A DNA stretch of 64,000 nt from Corynebacterium uberis (GCF_020616335.1 NZ_CP085051.1:1550001-1614000), one strand, 5' to 3'; positions 12,271 through 21,540 are shown, counted from the stretch's first letter. The notes: generated by a model not told the origin, from the sequence alone. Translations and numbers: made by a program.

Positions 12271-12276
12271 AATGTA
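12271..12276 (-). promoter_or_regulatory. Possible -10 box for the 1162-aa unknown gene
   Basis: TACATT on the minus strand, matching the actinobacterial TAnAnT -10 form, in the 72-bp AT-rich gap after smc. It would give a leader of about 45 nt. No clear -35 element is seen. Confidence 0.3.
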
Positions 12277-12287
12277 CTTATTGCCTG

Positions 12288-15200
12288 TTATATCAGGACG
12301 CTCGGGGGTGCAGCACCCGGCGACATGCGCTGGCTGAGCACCCGGGTCACGCCATCGCCGCGCATGGTCACACCATAGAGGACGTTGGCCACATCCATGG
12401 TGGGTTTCTGGTGCGTAATCACAATGAGCTGGGAATCCTGACGCAACTGCTCAAACAGGTGAATGAGGCGACGCAGATTGACGTCATCCAACGCGGCCTC
12501 AACCTCATCCATCACGTAGAAGGGACTCGGCCGCGCCCGGAAAATGGCCACCAGCAGCGCCAGGGCGGTCAACGACTTCTCCCCGCCCGACAGCAAGGAC
12601 AGGCGCTTGACGCGCTTGCCCGGCGGGCGCGCCTCCAACTCGATGCCCGTGGCCAAAAGGTCATCCGGCTCCGTGAGGACCAGCCGGCCCTCACCGCCCG
12701 GAAAGAGGGTAGAAAACACGCGCGGAAACTCCGCCTCCACGTCCCGCCACGCGTCAGTAAAAAGCTGCAGGATCTTCGCGTCCACGTCCTCGATGACGCC
12801 GCGCAAATCCTCCCGCGCCTGTTCCACATCGGCCAGCTGGGTGGACAAAAACTGGTAGCGCTCCTCTAACGCCTTGTATTCCTCCAAGGCCAGGGGGTTG
12901 ACCTTGCCCAACGCCGACAGATCCCGGCGCGCCTGGGCCAGCCGCTTTTCCTCCGCGGCGCGATCAAAGTCTGGGCCCGGGGTGTAGTCCGCTAATAGGT
13001 CCGCAACGGACAGGCCCAGCTGCTCGTCGACCTTGGCTTCCGCCTCCTCCACGTGCACGCGGGCGCGCTCGAGGGCGACCTGCGCCTCGTGCGCCACCGT
13101 GGTGGCCCGATCAAGGTGTGTGCGCGCGGTGTGGACTTCGTCGCGCGCCTGGGACAGCACGCGGGCGACTTCTCGGCGCTGGGTGGTCAGGGAGTCGCGC
13201 TGCTCGGCCGCGTGTGCAATGCGCAGATCCACCCGGGCGGCCAGGTCATTGGCGCAGGACTCGACCACCCGGGCGAGCTCCCGCTGCCGGATCCTCCTGG
13301 CCCGGGCAGCCTCATGGGCCTGGCGGGCCTGCCGCTCCTGGGCGGCGCGGCGGGCAAGCCCCTGGGCGCGGGCGGTGGACTGTTGGGCACGATCCTGCGC
13401 CGAACGCAGGCTCAGCCGTGCCTCCACCTCCATCGCGCGGACCTGTTCGAGTGCGGCGACGGCGGAATCACGGGTCGCGGTGGACACCTCCGCGGGATCA
13501 TCGCTGTCTTCTACCTGGGATAATTGCTCGCGCACGGCACGCAATTCCCGGCGCGCGCTGTCCAACTCTGCCAGGAGGGCGTCGCGCTCCTTTTCTGCCC
13601 GCTGCACGGCGGCATCATCGGCCTCACACTGGCGGGTCACCCGCTGCACCACCCGCTGGGCCTCCCCCACCCGCGCCTCATGGTCGCGGCGGGCCGCCGT
13701 GGCCTCCGCGAGGCTGACCTGCGCCTGATCCGCCGCCTGGCGGGCGCCTTCCAGCGTGCCCGCAGCCGCATCGACGGCCTCCTGGGCGGGCACGATGGCG
13801 GCCTCCGTCTGTGCGAGCCGCGCCTCCACCTCGACTGCCGACGGCGCCCCGCTGCCCACCACGGCCCAGCCCCGGCCGAACAGATCGCCGCGTGGAGTCA
13901 CCGCCCGCAGGCGCGGGTCGTCCGCGACTAAACGGCGAGCATCCTGGGCATCTGGAACCACAACGACGTCGGCAAGCAGCGCGCTGATCGCCCCGCACAC
14001 CGCAGCATCGGCGCTGACCTTGTCCACCAACCACTCCGCCCCCGCCGGCAGGCTGGCGTCCAGGTGCCACGGCGTCGGGTCCGCGGTGACGTCCACCAGC
14101 GCGGTACGCGCGACGTTGCCCTCGCGCAGCTGGGTGAGCACCCCCTCATCCATCGTGAGCGCCACCGCATCCGCGTGCGGGCCCAGCGCGCTAGCAAGGG
14201 CCACCTCCAGACCCGCGGGCACCCGCACGTGCGCCGACAACGGGCTAGTTTCTACCGCGACGACGTCCTCTAGGGACGGGCCCGCAACCGCCTGCCGCAG
14301 CGTATCCCGGCGCGCCTGCAACGAGTACAGCTCCCGCTCCCGCTCCCGCTGCTGGGTCTCCAACTCCTCCAGCCGACGGCGCGCCCCCTGCGCCTCCCTG
14401 TGGGCCTGCTCGCACGCACGCTCCACCTCCGCGCCGCCGGCGGCAGCATCCGCCACCGCATCCTGGGCCGCATCCGCCTCCGCGCGGGCGGCACCGGCCC
14501 GCTGCACCATCTGCTCGACCCGCTGCTGGGCGCGCTCCACCTGCACCGTGGCGGTCTGCTCGCGGGCCGCCAGGGACTCCTCCGTGGCAATCAGACGGAC
14601 GAGCCCCTCCCGGCGGTGCGCCACAGCCTTGACCAACGCCGCATACTCTGCCTCTGCCTGCCGGAGCTGCTCGCTGCGCGCGGCGACCTCCTCAGAGACC
14701 GATTCCAGGCGCTCGGCAGCGATCTCACTTTCTTCCTCCAGCGCCGCGACCTCCTCCCAGGCGGCCTCCGCCTCCGCCTCCAGCTCGGCAGGATCCGGCC
14801 CCTGATAGCCCGCATCCTCCTGCGCCGCGCGCCCCCGCTCCTGGGCGATGCGCGCCGTCGCGGAGATGCGCTCCGCCAAGGTAGACAACCGAATCCACAG
14901 CTCATTTGCCTGGTCGACCAGCGGCGACAGCTCCGCATCCCGCGCACTGGCCGCATCATGACGCCCCTGCGCCTGCGCCACCTGCCCCTCCAGCTCCGTG
15001 CGTTGCGACGCCGCCCGCGCCTGCGCAGCAGACTTCGCCTCCAACGTCTCGCGCACCTGCACCACCCGCGCGCCAGCCAGCCGCAAGCGCGCATCCCGCA
15101 GCTCCGCCTGGACGCTAGCTGCGCGCCGCGCTGCCTGGGCCTGCCGGGCCAACGGCTTGAGCTGGCGGCCCAACTCATCGGTCACATCGCGCAGGCGATC

Positions 15201-15764
15201 CAGGTTCGCCTGCATACCTGTGAGCTTGCGCTGCGCCTTCTCCCGGCGCCGCCGGTGCTTGAGCACCCCCGCCGCCTCCTCGATGTAGGCGCGGCGCTCC
15301 TCCGGGCGCGACTCCAAAATGTCCGACAGCTTGCCTTGGCCGACGATGATGTGCATCTCCCGGCCAATGCCCGAATCTGACAACAACTCCTGGATGTCCA
15401 TCAGCCGGGCCTTGGCGCCATTGATCTCATATTCGCTGGCGCCATCCCGAAACATCCGGCGCGTGACGGAGACCTCAGCGTAGTCGATGGGCAGCTTGCC
15501 ATCCGAATTATCGATGGTCAGCGTCACCTCGGCGCGGCCCAAAGGCTTGCGATCCCCCGCCCCCGCAAAAATGACGTCCTGCATCTTCCCGCCGCGCAGG
15601 GTCTTCGCCCCCTGCTCCCCCATCACCCAGGCCAACGCGTCCACCACATTGGACTTACCCGAACCATTCGGGCCCACCACGGCGCAGATGCCGGGCTCAA
15701 ATTTCAGCGTCGTGGCAGACGCAAAGGACTTAAAGCCCTTCAGCGTGAGGGATTTCAGGTGCAT
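12288..15764 (-). CDS. smc: Chromosome segregation ATPase SMC
   Basis: An SMC condensin subunit that loops and compacts DNA with ScpA/ScpB. The 1158-aa length is full size. The N-terminal ATPase half has Walker A GPNGSGKSNVVDAL near residue 32. Two long Ala/Arg/Glu-rich coiled-coil arms (about 170–480 and 665–990) surround a hinge at about 495–650 (GPHADAVALTMDEG, GDLFGRGW). The C-terminal half has signature LLSGGEKSLTALAL and Walker B FYVMDEVEAALDD. The gene starts 18 bp after the acyP stop, so it is probably in one transcript with acyP. The scpA and scpB partners are not in the window. Confidence 0.96.
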   Translation of the reverse strand: MHLKSLTLKGFKSFASATTLKFEPGICAVVGPNGSGKSNVVDALAWVMGEQGAKTLRGGKMQDVIFAGAGDRKPLGRAEVTLTIDNSDGKLPIDYAEVSVTRRMFRDGASEYEINGAKARLMDIQELLSDSGIGREMHIIVGQGKLSDILESRPEERRAYIEEAAGVLKHRRRREKAQRKLTGMQANLDRLRDVTDELGRQLKPLARQAQAARRAASVQAELRDARLRLAGARVVQVRETLEAKSAAQARAASQRTELEGQVAQAQGRHDAASARDAELSPLVDQANELWIRLSTLAERISATARIAQERGRAAQEDAGYQGPDPAELEAEAEAAWEEVAALEEESEIAAERLESVSEEVAARSEQLRQAEAEYAALVKAVAHRREGLVRLIATEESLAAREQTATVQVERAQQRVEQMVQRAGAARAEADAAQDAVADAAAGGAEVERACEQAHREAQGARRRLEELETQQRERERELYSLQARRDTLRQAVAGPSLEDVVAVETSPLSAHVRVPAGLEVALASALGPHADAVALTMDEGVLTQLREGNVARTALVDVTADPTPWHLDASLPAGAEWLVDKVSADAAVCGAISALLADVVVVPDAQDARRLVADDPRLRAVTPRGDLFGRGWAVVGSGAPSAVEVEARLAQTEAAIVPAQEAVDAAAGTLEGARQAADQAQVSLAEATAARRDHEARVGEAQRVVQRVTRQCEADDAAVQRAEKERDALLAELDSARRELRAVREQLSQVEDSDDPAEVSTATRDSAVAALEQVRAMEVEARLSLRSAQDRAQQSTARAQGLARRAAQERQARQAHEAARARRIRQRELARVVESCANDLAARVDLRIAHAAEQRDSLTTQRREVARVLSQARDEVHTARTHLDRATTVAHEAQVALERARVHVEEAEAKVDEQLGLSVADLLADYTPGPDFDRAAEEKRLAQARRDLSALGKVNPLALEEYKALEERYQFLSTQLADVEQAREDLRGVIEDVDAKILQLFTDAWRDVEAEFPRVFSTLFPGGEGRLVLTEPDDLLATGIELEARPPGKRVKRLSLLSGGEKSLTALALLVAIFRARPSPFYVMDEVEAALDDVNLRRLIHLFEQLRQDSQLIVITHQKPTMDVANVLYGVTMRGDGVTRVLSQRMSPGAAPPSVLI

Positions 15765-15782
15765 AGCACCAAGCAGTCTAAC

Positions 15783-16067
15783 TCAACGCTCCACAAAGCC
15801 CACCACGCCGTCGCGGGGCTCGGACCACTGCTCAACAACCGCATCCACGTGGCCCGGGCGGCGCCCCGAATACTCCGGGCGCAAACAATCCAGCAGGGCG
15901 CGACACTGGTGCTCGCTGGCCTGCCCGACTACGCACACCCGGCCATCCACCAGGTTCGTAGCGCTGCCTGCCACCCCAAGCTCCAAGGCCCGACACCGCA
16001 CCCACCAGCGAAAGCCCACGCCTTGCACATGGCCATGGACAAAGACCGTCAGACGAACCTGATCCAC
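15783..16067 (-). CDS. acyP: Acylphosphatase
   Basis: A small cytosolic enzyme that hydrolyses the carboxyl-phosphate bond of acylphosphates. The 94-aa length is typical. The phosphate-binding loop GHVQGVGFR (12–20) supplies catalytic Arg20, and Asn38 in ATNL is the second catalytic residue. The C-terminal end (VVGFVER) is close to the usual FxxR. It lies 18 bp upstream of smc; acylphosphatase next to smc is also found in mycobacteria (established gene order). The AGCS symporter gene precedes it by 9 bp. Confidence 0.93.
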   Translation of the reverse strand: MDQVRLTVFVHGHVQGVGFRWWVRCRALELGVAGSATNLVDGRVCVVGQASEHQCRALLDCLRPEYSGRRPGHVDAVVEQWSEPRDGVVGFVER

Positions 16068-16076
16068 CGCGGCTCC

Positions 16077-17585
16077 TTACACAGTCTCATCGTGGGCTGG
16101 GGGCTGACCGTGCCACCGGTAATCCAGGGACTCATAGGCGGCATCGCGCTGCGTGATCGGATCCGACCCATCCCAGGTTTCCATCTGGTCCCACCCGCGC
16201 ACGCTACGGGGCAGATCATCGCGGTGGAACACCGGGTTAAGCCCCGCCTTACGCTGCACCGAATAGTGGCGCAACACCACCACAGCCACCCCGGCAAGCG
16301 GCAGGATGGCCACCAAGTTGATCAGCGCCATTACGCCACTGAACACGTCAGCCAGGGCCCACACCAGCGGCACCGAGCCCACCGCGCCACCAAAGACACA
16401 CAACGCCACCAGGACCCGGAAGCCGGTGAGCAGGCCGCGCTTGCGCGACAGGAAACCAATGTTGGACTCGCCGTAGTAGTAATTACCGATCACCGAGGAG
16501 TAGGCCAAGAACAAGATGATGACGGAAAGGAAGTGGATGCCCCACTGTCCCACCGAGCTGGCCAGGGCATTCTGCGTCAACGCCATGCCGCCCTCACTAG
16601 CCTCCAGATCGGGGTGGGCCAGCAGGATGATAAACGCCGTCATGGAGCACACCACGAGCGTGTCAAAGTACACGCCCAAGGTCTGGATGAGCCCCTGCTT
16701 GGCGGGGTGAGACACAGACGCCGTCGCCGCCGCATTAGGAACCGAACCCATGCCGGCCTCGTTGGAAAACAGCCCGCGGCGCACGCCCGTCATAATCACC
16801 GTGCCCAGCGTCGCCCCCGCAAAACCGCGCAGGTCAAAGGCGTGGGAAACGATATCGGCGAACATTCCCGGAACCTTGTCAAAGTTCAGCCCCACCACGA
16901 TGAAAGCCAGGATGATGTAGAGCACCGCCATGACCGGGACCACCGTCTGGGTGACGTTGGCAATGCGCTGCACACCACCGAAAATGATCCCCGCCGTCAC
17001 CACAGCCAGGATCGCGCCGATGATCGCCTTGGTGGTCAGCGAATCATGGCCCACGGAAGTCACCACAGCCGCCGAAATGGAGTTGGACTGCACCGCGTTG
17101 AACACAAACCCATAAGTGACGCAGATGATCACGGCAAAGGCCAGTGCCAGCGGGCGCCACCCCAACGCCTTGGTCATGTAGTAGGCCGGACCGCCGCGGT
17201 AGGAATCCTTATCCCGGATCTTATAAACCTGAGCCAGCGTGGACTCCACAAAGGACGTCGCGCCGCCGATGACGGCCAACGCCCACATCCAAAACACCGC
17301 GCCCGGCCCGCCGGTGGCCACCGCGATGGCCACCCCGGCGACGTTGCCCGTGCCCACGCGCGACGCGGCAGAGATGGTAAAGGCCTTGAACGCAGAGATG
17401 CCCTGCTGACCCTCCGAGATCTCAGAGGGCGTCTCTGTGACCGACTTGAACATATCCGGCAGGAACCGGATCTGCACCACCACGGTACGCACACAGAAGT
17501 ACACGCCCGAGGCGGCCAAAATAACGGCAAAGAAACGCCAATAGACGTCCCCGAAGTCCTCAATGCCCTTGACCAAAGAATCCAT
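16077..17585 (-). CDS. Sodium:alanine/glycine symporter family protein (AGCS)
   Basis: A 502-aa integral membrane transporter of the alanine or glycine:cation symporter family (AgcS/DagA/AlsT type), expected to take up small neutral amino acids with sodium. Family hallmarks are RVGTGNVAGVAIAVATGGPGAVFWMW around 90–115, GGPAYYMTKALGW near 145, and GVRRGLFSNEAGMGSVPNAAA around 265–285. About 11 hydrophobic segments can be drawn. The start ATG 17585 was chosen because MDSLVKGIEDF matches family starts; an upstream in-frame codon would overlap mutM. It sits between mutM and acyP, so it interrupts an otherwise conserved chromosome/RNA maintenance block. The substrate is not certain. Confidence 0.92.
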   Translation of the reverse strand: MDSLVKGIEDFGDVYWRFFAVILAASGVYFCVRTVVVQIRFLPDMFKSVTETPSEISEGQQGISAFKAFTISAASRVGTGNVAGVAIAVATGGPGAVFWMWALAVIGGATSFVESTLAQVYKIRDKDSYRGGPAYYMTKALGWRPLALAFAVIICVTYGFVFNAVQSNSISAAVVTSVGHDSLTTKAIIGAILAVVTAGIIFGGVQRIANVTQTVVPVMAVLYIILAFIVVGLNFDKVPGMFADIVSHAFDLRGFAGATLGTVIMTGVRRGLFSNEAGMGSVPNAAATASVSHPAKQGLIQTLGVYFDTLVVCSMTAFIILLAHPDLEASEGGMALTQNALASSVGQWGIHFLSVIILFLAYSSVIGNYYYGESNIGFLSRKRGLLTGFRVLVALCVFGGAVGSVPLVWALADVFSGVMALINLVAILPLAGVAVVVLRHYSVQRKAGLNPVFHRDDLPRSVRGWDQMETWDGSDPITQRDAAYESLDYRWHGQPPAHDETV

Positions 17586-17617
17586 GCGGGGAACTTTACC
17601 GCCTCTACCAGTCTCAC

Positions 17618-18477
17618 CTAATAACGGTGCTGGCAAAAGGGACACAAGTGCGATCCCCTACCCATGAACTCCTCCCGCACGATGGGCCGTCCACACCGGT
17701 GACAGGGTTGCCCCTGGCGCCCATAGGCGTGCAGGCTCACCGCAAAGTAGCCTGATTGTCCGGTGACATCAACGTAAAGATCATCAAAAGACGTTCCCCC
17801 TGCGCAAGCGCCGCCTCCATGACCCCGCGCCCAGAATGCAGCAGGCCTTCCAGCCGCGAGCGGGACACCCGGCTGGCGCGCTGGCGCGGATGCAGCCGCG
17901 CCGCCCACGCCATCTCATCGGCATAAATATTGCCAATTCCGGACACAATCTCCTGGTTAAGCAGCAACCGCTTGAGCTCGACGTCGCGGGATTTCAGCTG
18001 TGCAGCAAGAGCGGGAACGTCAAGGAGTGGATCCAGCAGATCCCGGGCAATGTGCTCGATGGGCTGGGGAATGCACCCCCGGGTGGTCTCCACCATCCTG
18101 GCGGCACGCAGGTAACCAAAGGTGCGCTGATCGATGAAGCGCACCACGTGGCCGTTATCTAGGCTCATCCAGGCACGCAGGTGCGGGTGCGGAGCGGCGG
18201 TGGTCGCGGTGTCAACCAGGAGCTGCCCACTCATGCCCAGGTGGATGAGCAGGCAGGGCGCCGGGTCCGGGCCTGCGCATTCCAGCCAGGCGAACTTGCC
18301 GCGCCGGCGCACCGCGGTGATCGTCGCCCCCGTGATCGCGGCCTCAATCTCCGCAGCCCCGCCAGCGTTATGGCGCGCGGCACGCGGGTGGACAACGCGC
18401 ACCGCGGTGATGGTCGCCCCGGTGACAAAAGGCTCCAGCCCCCGGCGCACCACCTCAACTTCAGGCAGCTCAGGCAT
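17618..18477 (-). pseudogene. mutM: Formamidopyrimidine-DNA glycosylase MutM, frameshifted before the zinc finger
   Basis: MutM (Fpg) removes 8-oxoguanine and other oxidised purines. The first 225 codons are intact: MPELPEVE with catalytic Pro2 and Glu3, the RRGKFAWL lysine, and [10 protein letters not shown]. At a run of five Gs (five Cs on the plus strand, 17796–17800) the frame is broken; the upstream frame adds about 20 unrelated residues and stops at 17737. In the other frame the sequence continues exactly as a MutM C-terminus, [19 protein letters not shown], then the zinc finger CHRCGRP...CPFC and stops at 17618. One extra G would restore a protein of about 286 aa. The cause could be a real mutation, phase variation, −1 slippage on GGG, or a sequencing error. 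It follows rnc by 11 bp. Confidence 0.88.
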
Positions 18478-18488
18478 GTTTTGCCAGC

Positions 18489-19262
18489 TTAGGCGTCCGC
18501 GGCGCGCACGGCGTGGACCGTTTCCGGGTTCCCCAAAGCCAGATACGCCTGGTGGGCTGCCTCCTGCTCGGCGAGCTTCTTGTTGTGCCCGGTCCCACGG
18601 CCCAGGTCGATGCCGGCGATGCTGATGTCCGCGGTGAAAACCAGATCATGCTCGGGGCCCGAGGAATGCGACCGGTAGGTCGCCGAGCTGATCCCGTAGG
18701 CGGACAGGCGCTCCTGGAGGGTGGTTTTCCAGTCCTGGTTTCGCCCCTCCGATGAGGCCGTGGCGATCTTGTGCGCGAACAGCCGCAAAACAACGTCCCG
18801 GGCAACGTCAAAGCCGTGCTCGAGGTAGACCGCGCCCAGGACGGCTTCGGTGGTATCGGCGAGGATGGACAGCTTGTCGCGCCCGTCGGTGGCCAACTCC
18901 CCCTTGCCCAGCAGGATGTAGGTGCCCAGGTTGATCTCCCGGGCAACGTCCGCGCAGCCGTACCGGGACACGATCCCGGCCCTCATCTTGGAGATGTCAG
19001 ACTCCGGGCGCGCCGGGTACTTTTCAAACAGCGCCCCGGCGATGGACAGGCCCAGCACCGCGTCGCCGACGAACTCCAGGCGTTCATTGTTGGGAAGGTT
19101 GCCGTTTTCGTGGGCGAAGGATCGGTGGGTCAGCGCCAGGCGCAGCTGCTCATCGGGGATGGTGACGCCGAGGGTGCGCAGCAGGGGCTCATGGTCGACC
19201 GCCCCGTAGGCGGCGTCCCACGCCGCGTACCCGGTCAGGCGTGCCTTCTTCGGGTGGCTCAT
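18489..19262 (-). CDS. rnc: Ribonuclease III
   Basis: A double-strand-specific endoribonuclease that processes rRNA precursors and structured mRNAs. The 257-aa protein has the RNase III signature NNERLEFVGDAVLGL around residue 58, the second acidic site TTEAVLGAVYLE near 136, and a C-terminal dsRNA-binding domain from about 170 (DWKTTLQERL, GTGHNKKLAEQEAAHQAYLAL). The start ATG overlaps the stop of the DUF177 gene by 4 bp, and mutM follows 11 bp downstream. This is the usual actinobacterial operon. Confidence 0.96.
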   Translation of the reverse strand: MSHPKKARLTGYAAWDAAYGAVDHEPLLRTLGVTIPDEQLRLALTHRSFAHENGNLPNNERLEFVGDAVLGLSIAGALFEKYPARPESDISKMRAGIVSRYGCADVAREINLGTYILLGKGELATDGRDKLSILADTTEAVLGAVYLEHGFDVARDVVLRLFAHKIATASSEGRNQDWKTTLQERLSAYGISSATYRSHSSGPEHDLVFTADISIAGIDLGRGTGHNKKLAEQEAAHQAYLALGNPETVHAVRAADA

Positions 19263-19795
19263 AAGAACTTCTCCAGTCCCGCCCAGCGGGGGTCTGCCAG
19301 GGTGTCTTCGTCGCGCCCAGACTCGCCGTCTGGCGCCGGGGCGGAGTCGGAGTCGTCGGCGCAGCCGTCCGGGCAGGTGGGGTTGAACGGCAGTGTCAGG
19401 CCGACCTCGTCGGTGACGGCCTGGAGAATATCCACGCGCCCGTCGGTGATCAGGGCGGCGTCGTCTGCGTCATCGGCGTCGTCGTCAGCGCTATCGGAGG
19501 TGATCAGGGAGGCGTCCGCGCTAAACACCTCGGTGATGTGGAAGCTCTCCTGCGGGGTCAGCGGCTGCAAGCAGCGCACGCATTGGCCTTCCAGGCGTGC
19601 AGAAACCTCCGCGTCGACCATGACGGCCTGGCCCAATGGGGTCAGGTGGGCGTCAACGGTCACGGGGGCGCCCTCCGGGATGGCGATCATGGCCGCGCCA
19701 ATGCGGCGGGGGCTGGGCCCCTCATTGCGCCGATCTTCTGCGATGGCACCGGGGTGCGTGAGCCCCGTGACGTCGAATTCAAATGGTGAAGTCAT
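19259..19795 (-). CDS. DUF177 (YceD-like) metal-binding protein
   Basis: A 178-aa YceD/DUF177 family protein. In many bacteria the family is linked to rpmF and to 23S rRNA accumulation; here the next gene is rnc instead, overlapping by 4 bp. Family features are GQCVRCLQPL around residue 71 and NPTCPDGC around 140, forming two cysteine pairs that may bind metal. An unusual acidic run, SADDDADDADDA, lies between them at about residues 101–112. The C-terminal DPRWAGLEKFL matches the family's conserved DPR..L end. It lies 38 bp downstream of the SepIVA-like gene. Confidence 0.88.
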   Translation of the reverse strand: MTSPFEFDVTGLTHPGAIAEDRRNEGPSPRRIGAAMIAIPEGAPVTVDAHLTPLGQAVMVDAEVSARLEGQCVRCLQPLTPQESFHITEVFSADASLITSDSADDDADDADDAALITDGRVDILQAVTDEVGLTLPFNPTCPDGCADDSDSAPAPDGESGRDEDTLADPRWAGLEKFL

Positions 19796-19833
19796 ATCGT
19801 CTGGACACTTTACCCGTCGATGCTAGGGCCGCG

Positions 19834-20616
19834 TTAGCGCTCCTCATAGCGGGGCGTGGTCCGCCCGGCGTAGCGGCCGTCACCCGGCTCGCGTGCCTCG
19901 CGTGGCTCCCTCGGCTCCCGCGGTGCACCCGCGGCGCCGGCACCGCGACGCAGCGCCGCCCGGTCGCGGGAGACGGTGCGCAGCACCCCGGAGAGGGATT
20001 CCTCAAACTCGGCGAGCTTGGAATCGACGTAGCGGTCGCACTCGCTGCGCAGTTGCTTGGAGTCTGCGTGGGCGGCGTCAACCACCCGGTGGGCTTCCTC
20101 ATCAGCGCGGCGCACAACCTCGGATTCAGACACCAGGCGCTTTTGTTCTGCCAGGCCCTCATCGACACTGCGCTGGTAAGACTCGTTGCCGTCGGCGATG
20201 AGGCGTTCCGCCTCCGCTTGGGCGCGGCGCACGGTGTCGTCGGCCTCTTCGCGTGCCCTGCTGACAAGCTGCTGGGCATCGTCTTCGGCCCGGGCGACCA
20301 TGGTGGTGGCACGCTGCTGGGCGTCGTTAAGCATCCCATCGGATTCGCTCTGGGCGGTATCGACGATCTCCGTGGCCTGTGCCTGCGCGTCCGCAACCAC
20401 GTGCTGTGCCTGGTCTTGCGCGTTGCCAAGGATCTCATCCTGCTTATCTAGGACGTCTTGGGCATCGTCGATTTCTATGGGCAGCGCGTTGCGTAGGTCA
20501 TCGAGCAGCGCGAGCATGTCATTGCGGGGGACCATGCAGTTGGAGGTCATGGGCACTCCGTAGGCTTGCTCTACGGTCTTGACCATCTCATCTAGGGCTT
20601 CGAATACGCGGTACAT
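19834..20616 (-). CDS. sepIVA: SepIVA/DivIVA-domain coiled-coil protein
   Basis: A 260-aa coiled-coil protein. The N-terminus (MYRVFEALDEMVKTVEQAYGV) and the segment VPRNDMLALLDDLRNALP match the DivIVA-related protein encoded at this place in mycobacteria (SepIVA), which acts in septation and cell-wall placement. From about residue 55 to 210 the protein is an Ala/Gln/Asp-rich coiled coil with many VVADAQAQA-like heptads. A basic, Pro/Arg-rich tail (REPREPREAREP) follows. It is the first gene of the block that continues with DUF177, rnc and mutM; the synteny with mycobacteria supports the call. It could also be named as a generic cell division initiation protein. Confidence 0.82.
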   Translation of the reverse strand: MYRVFEALDEMVKTVEQAYGVPMTSNCMVPRNDMLALLDDLRNALPIEIDDAQDVLDKQDEILGNAQDQAQHVVADAQAQATEIVDTAQSESDGMLNDAQQRATTMVARAEDDAQQLVSRAREEADDTVRRAQAEAERLIADGNESYQRSVDEGLAEQKRLVSESEVVRRADEEAHRVVDAAHADSKQLRSECDRYVDSKLAEFEESLSGVLRTVSRDRAALRRGAGAAGAPREPREPREAREPGDGRYAGRTTPRYEER

Positions 20617-20843
20617 GCCCCCAATGCTACTTGCCTTCGGGCTTGCGCCCCGGGCGCGGCGGTTTCCCGGTATGTCTTGGCGGTGCGCCGCGGCGCGGTC
20701 GGGTCAGCGGGCTGTGCCAGCTCAGGCGGTGCGCCGCGGCGGGTGACTCCGGTTGCCATCATCTTTGCCGCACTCCTTTGGGGGTGCTAAGAATTGGGGT
20801 CGCCATAACCGTGCACTCTCCCAGAATTTCATAGGAGTACCCC

Positions 20844-21479
20844 ATGAGTCACTCCCTGTCCGTTCGCGCCCTAGCCTGCCTGTTGGCCTGCGCCACCGTC
20901 ACCGGCGCTCTCGCCTCCCCCGCCGCGGCCGCCCCACGCAAGATGCAGATGAGCTCGTCGACGTCCATCGACGCGGGCACGCGCAGCCGCTGCTCGATCA
21001 CCCTGATCAGCGACACGCTCGCCTATTCGGCCGCGCACTGTTTCGCGTTCAAGGCCAAGGTGGGCGATCCCGTCACTCGCGCCCACCGAGTCATCGGGCA
21101 CATCACTGCGGACGGCATGAGCCAGCCAGCGGGCAAGCGTATCGACGCCGTGCGCATCGCCCTTGACCCGGACGCCGTCACTGTCTTAAGCCCCCACGAG
21201 ATCGGCGATTCGCTGGCCCTGCGCACAGGCGACATCGTGCATCGTACCGGGGTCTCCTCTTCGAGCGTTGGCCCCATGCTCGATGATGCCGCCAAGATCG
21301 TGCGCTACCGGGAAACCGGCGACATCGCCACCCGCTGCGTCGACGCGACCTCGCGCCCCGGCGATTCCGGCAGCGCGGTGCTGGACGCGCAAGAAAAGGT
21401 CGTGGGCATTCTTACCCACGGGCCCGGCGACCATGAGTACTGCTTCGCCCCCATCGATCTTGCTGAGGCGATGAGCTAA
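20844..21479 (+). CDS. Secreted trypsin-like serine protease
   Basis: A 211-aa exported protein with a signal peptide (cleavage likely after ASPAAAA, about residue 30). It has a chymotrypsin-fold catalytic set: His65 in SAAHC, Asp101 in KRIDAV as the most likely acid, and Ser175 in RPGDSGSAV. Cys50/Cys66 and Cys165/Cys200 are placed to form the two usual disulfides. There is no propeptide of note and no membrane anchor, so it should be released or wall-associated. An AGGAG site lies 5 nt before the ATG, and a strong terminator follows. The substrate is unknown. The 227 bp upstream of it show no gene. Confidence 0.88.
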   Translation: MSHSLSVRALACLLACATVTGALASPAAAAPRKMQMSSSTSIDAGTRSRCSITLISDTLAYSAAHCFAFKAKVGDPVTRAHRVIGHITADGMSQPAGKRIDAVRIALDPDAVTVLSPHEIGDSLALRTGDIVHRTGVSSSSVGPMLDDAAKIVRYRETGDIATRCVDATSRPGDSGSAVLDAQEKVVGILTHGPGDHEYCFAPIDLAEAMS

Positions 21480-21496
21480 AAACCGCGAGCACCGAC

Positions 21497-21540
21497 GCGA
21501 CGGTGCGGCGGCGCTGCGTGTGCCGTCGCACCTGTTTTTT
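21497..21540 (+). terminator. Rho-independent terminator after the serine protease gene
   Basis: GCGACGG (21497–21503) and CCGTCGC (21523–21529) form a stem around a GC-rich loop, followed by a run of six T (21535–21540). It lies 18 bp after the protease stop codon. Confidence 0.8.

Noticed and set aside
15759..17621. A 620-codon open frame on the plus strand, opposite the AGCS symporter and acyP.
   Set aside because: It is antisense to well-supported genes, has no recognisable domain, is rich in Arg/His, and comes from high-GC codon bias.
17737..18477. A complete short 246-aa MutM without a zinc finger.
   Set aside because: The last 20 codons do not match MutM, and the true C-terminus with its zinc finger is present in the next frame.
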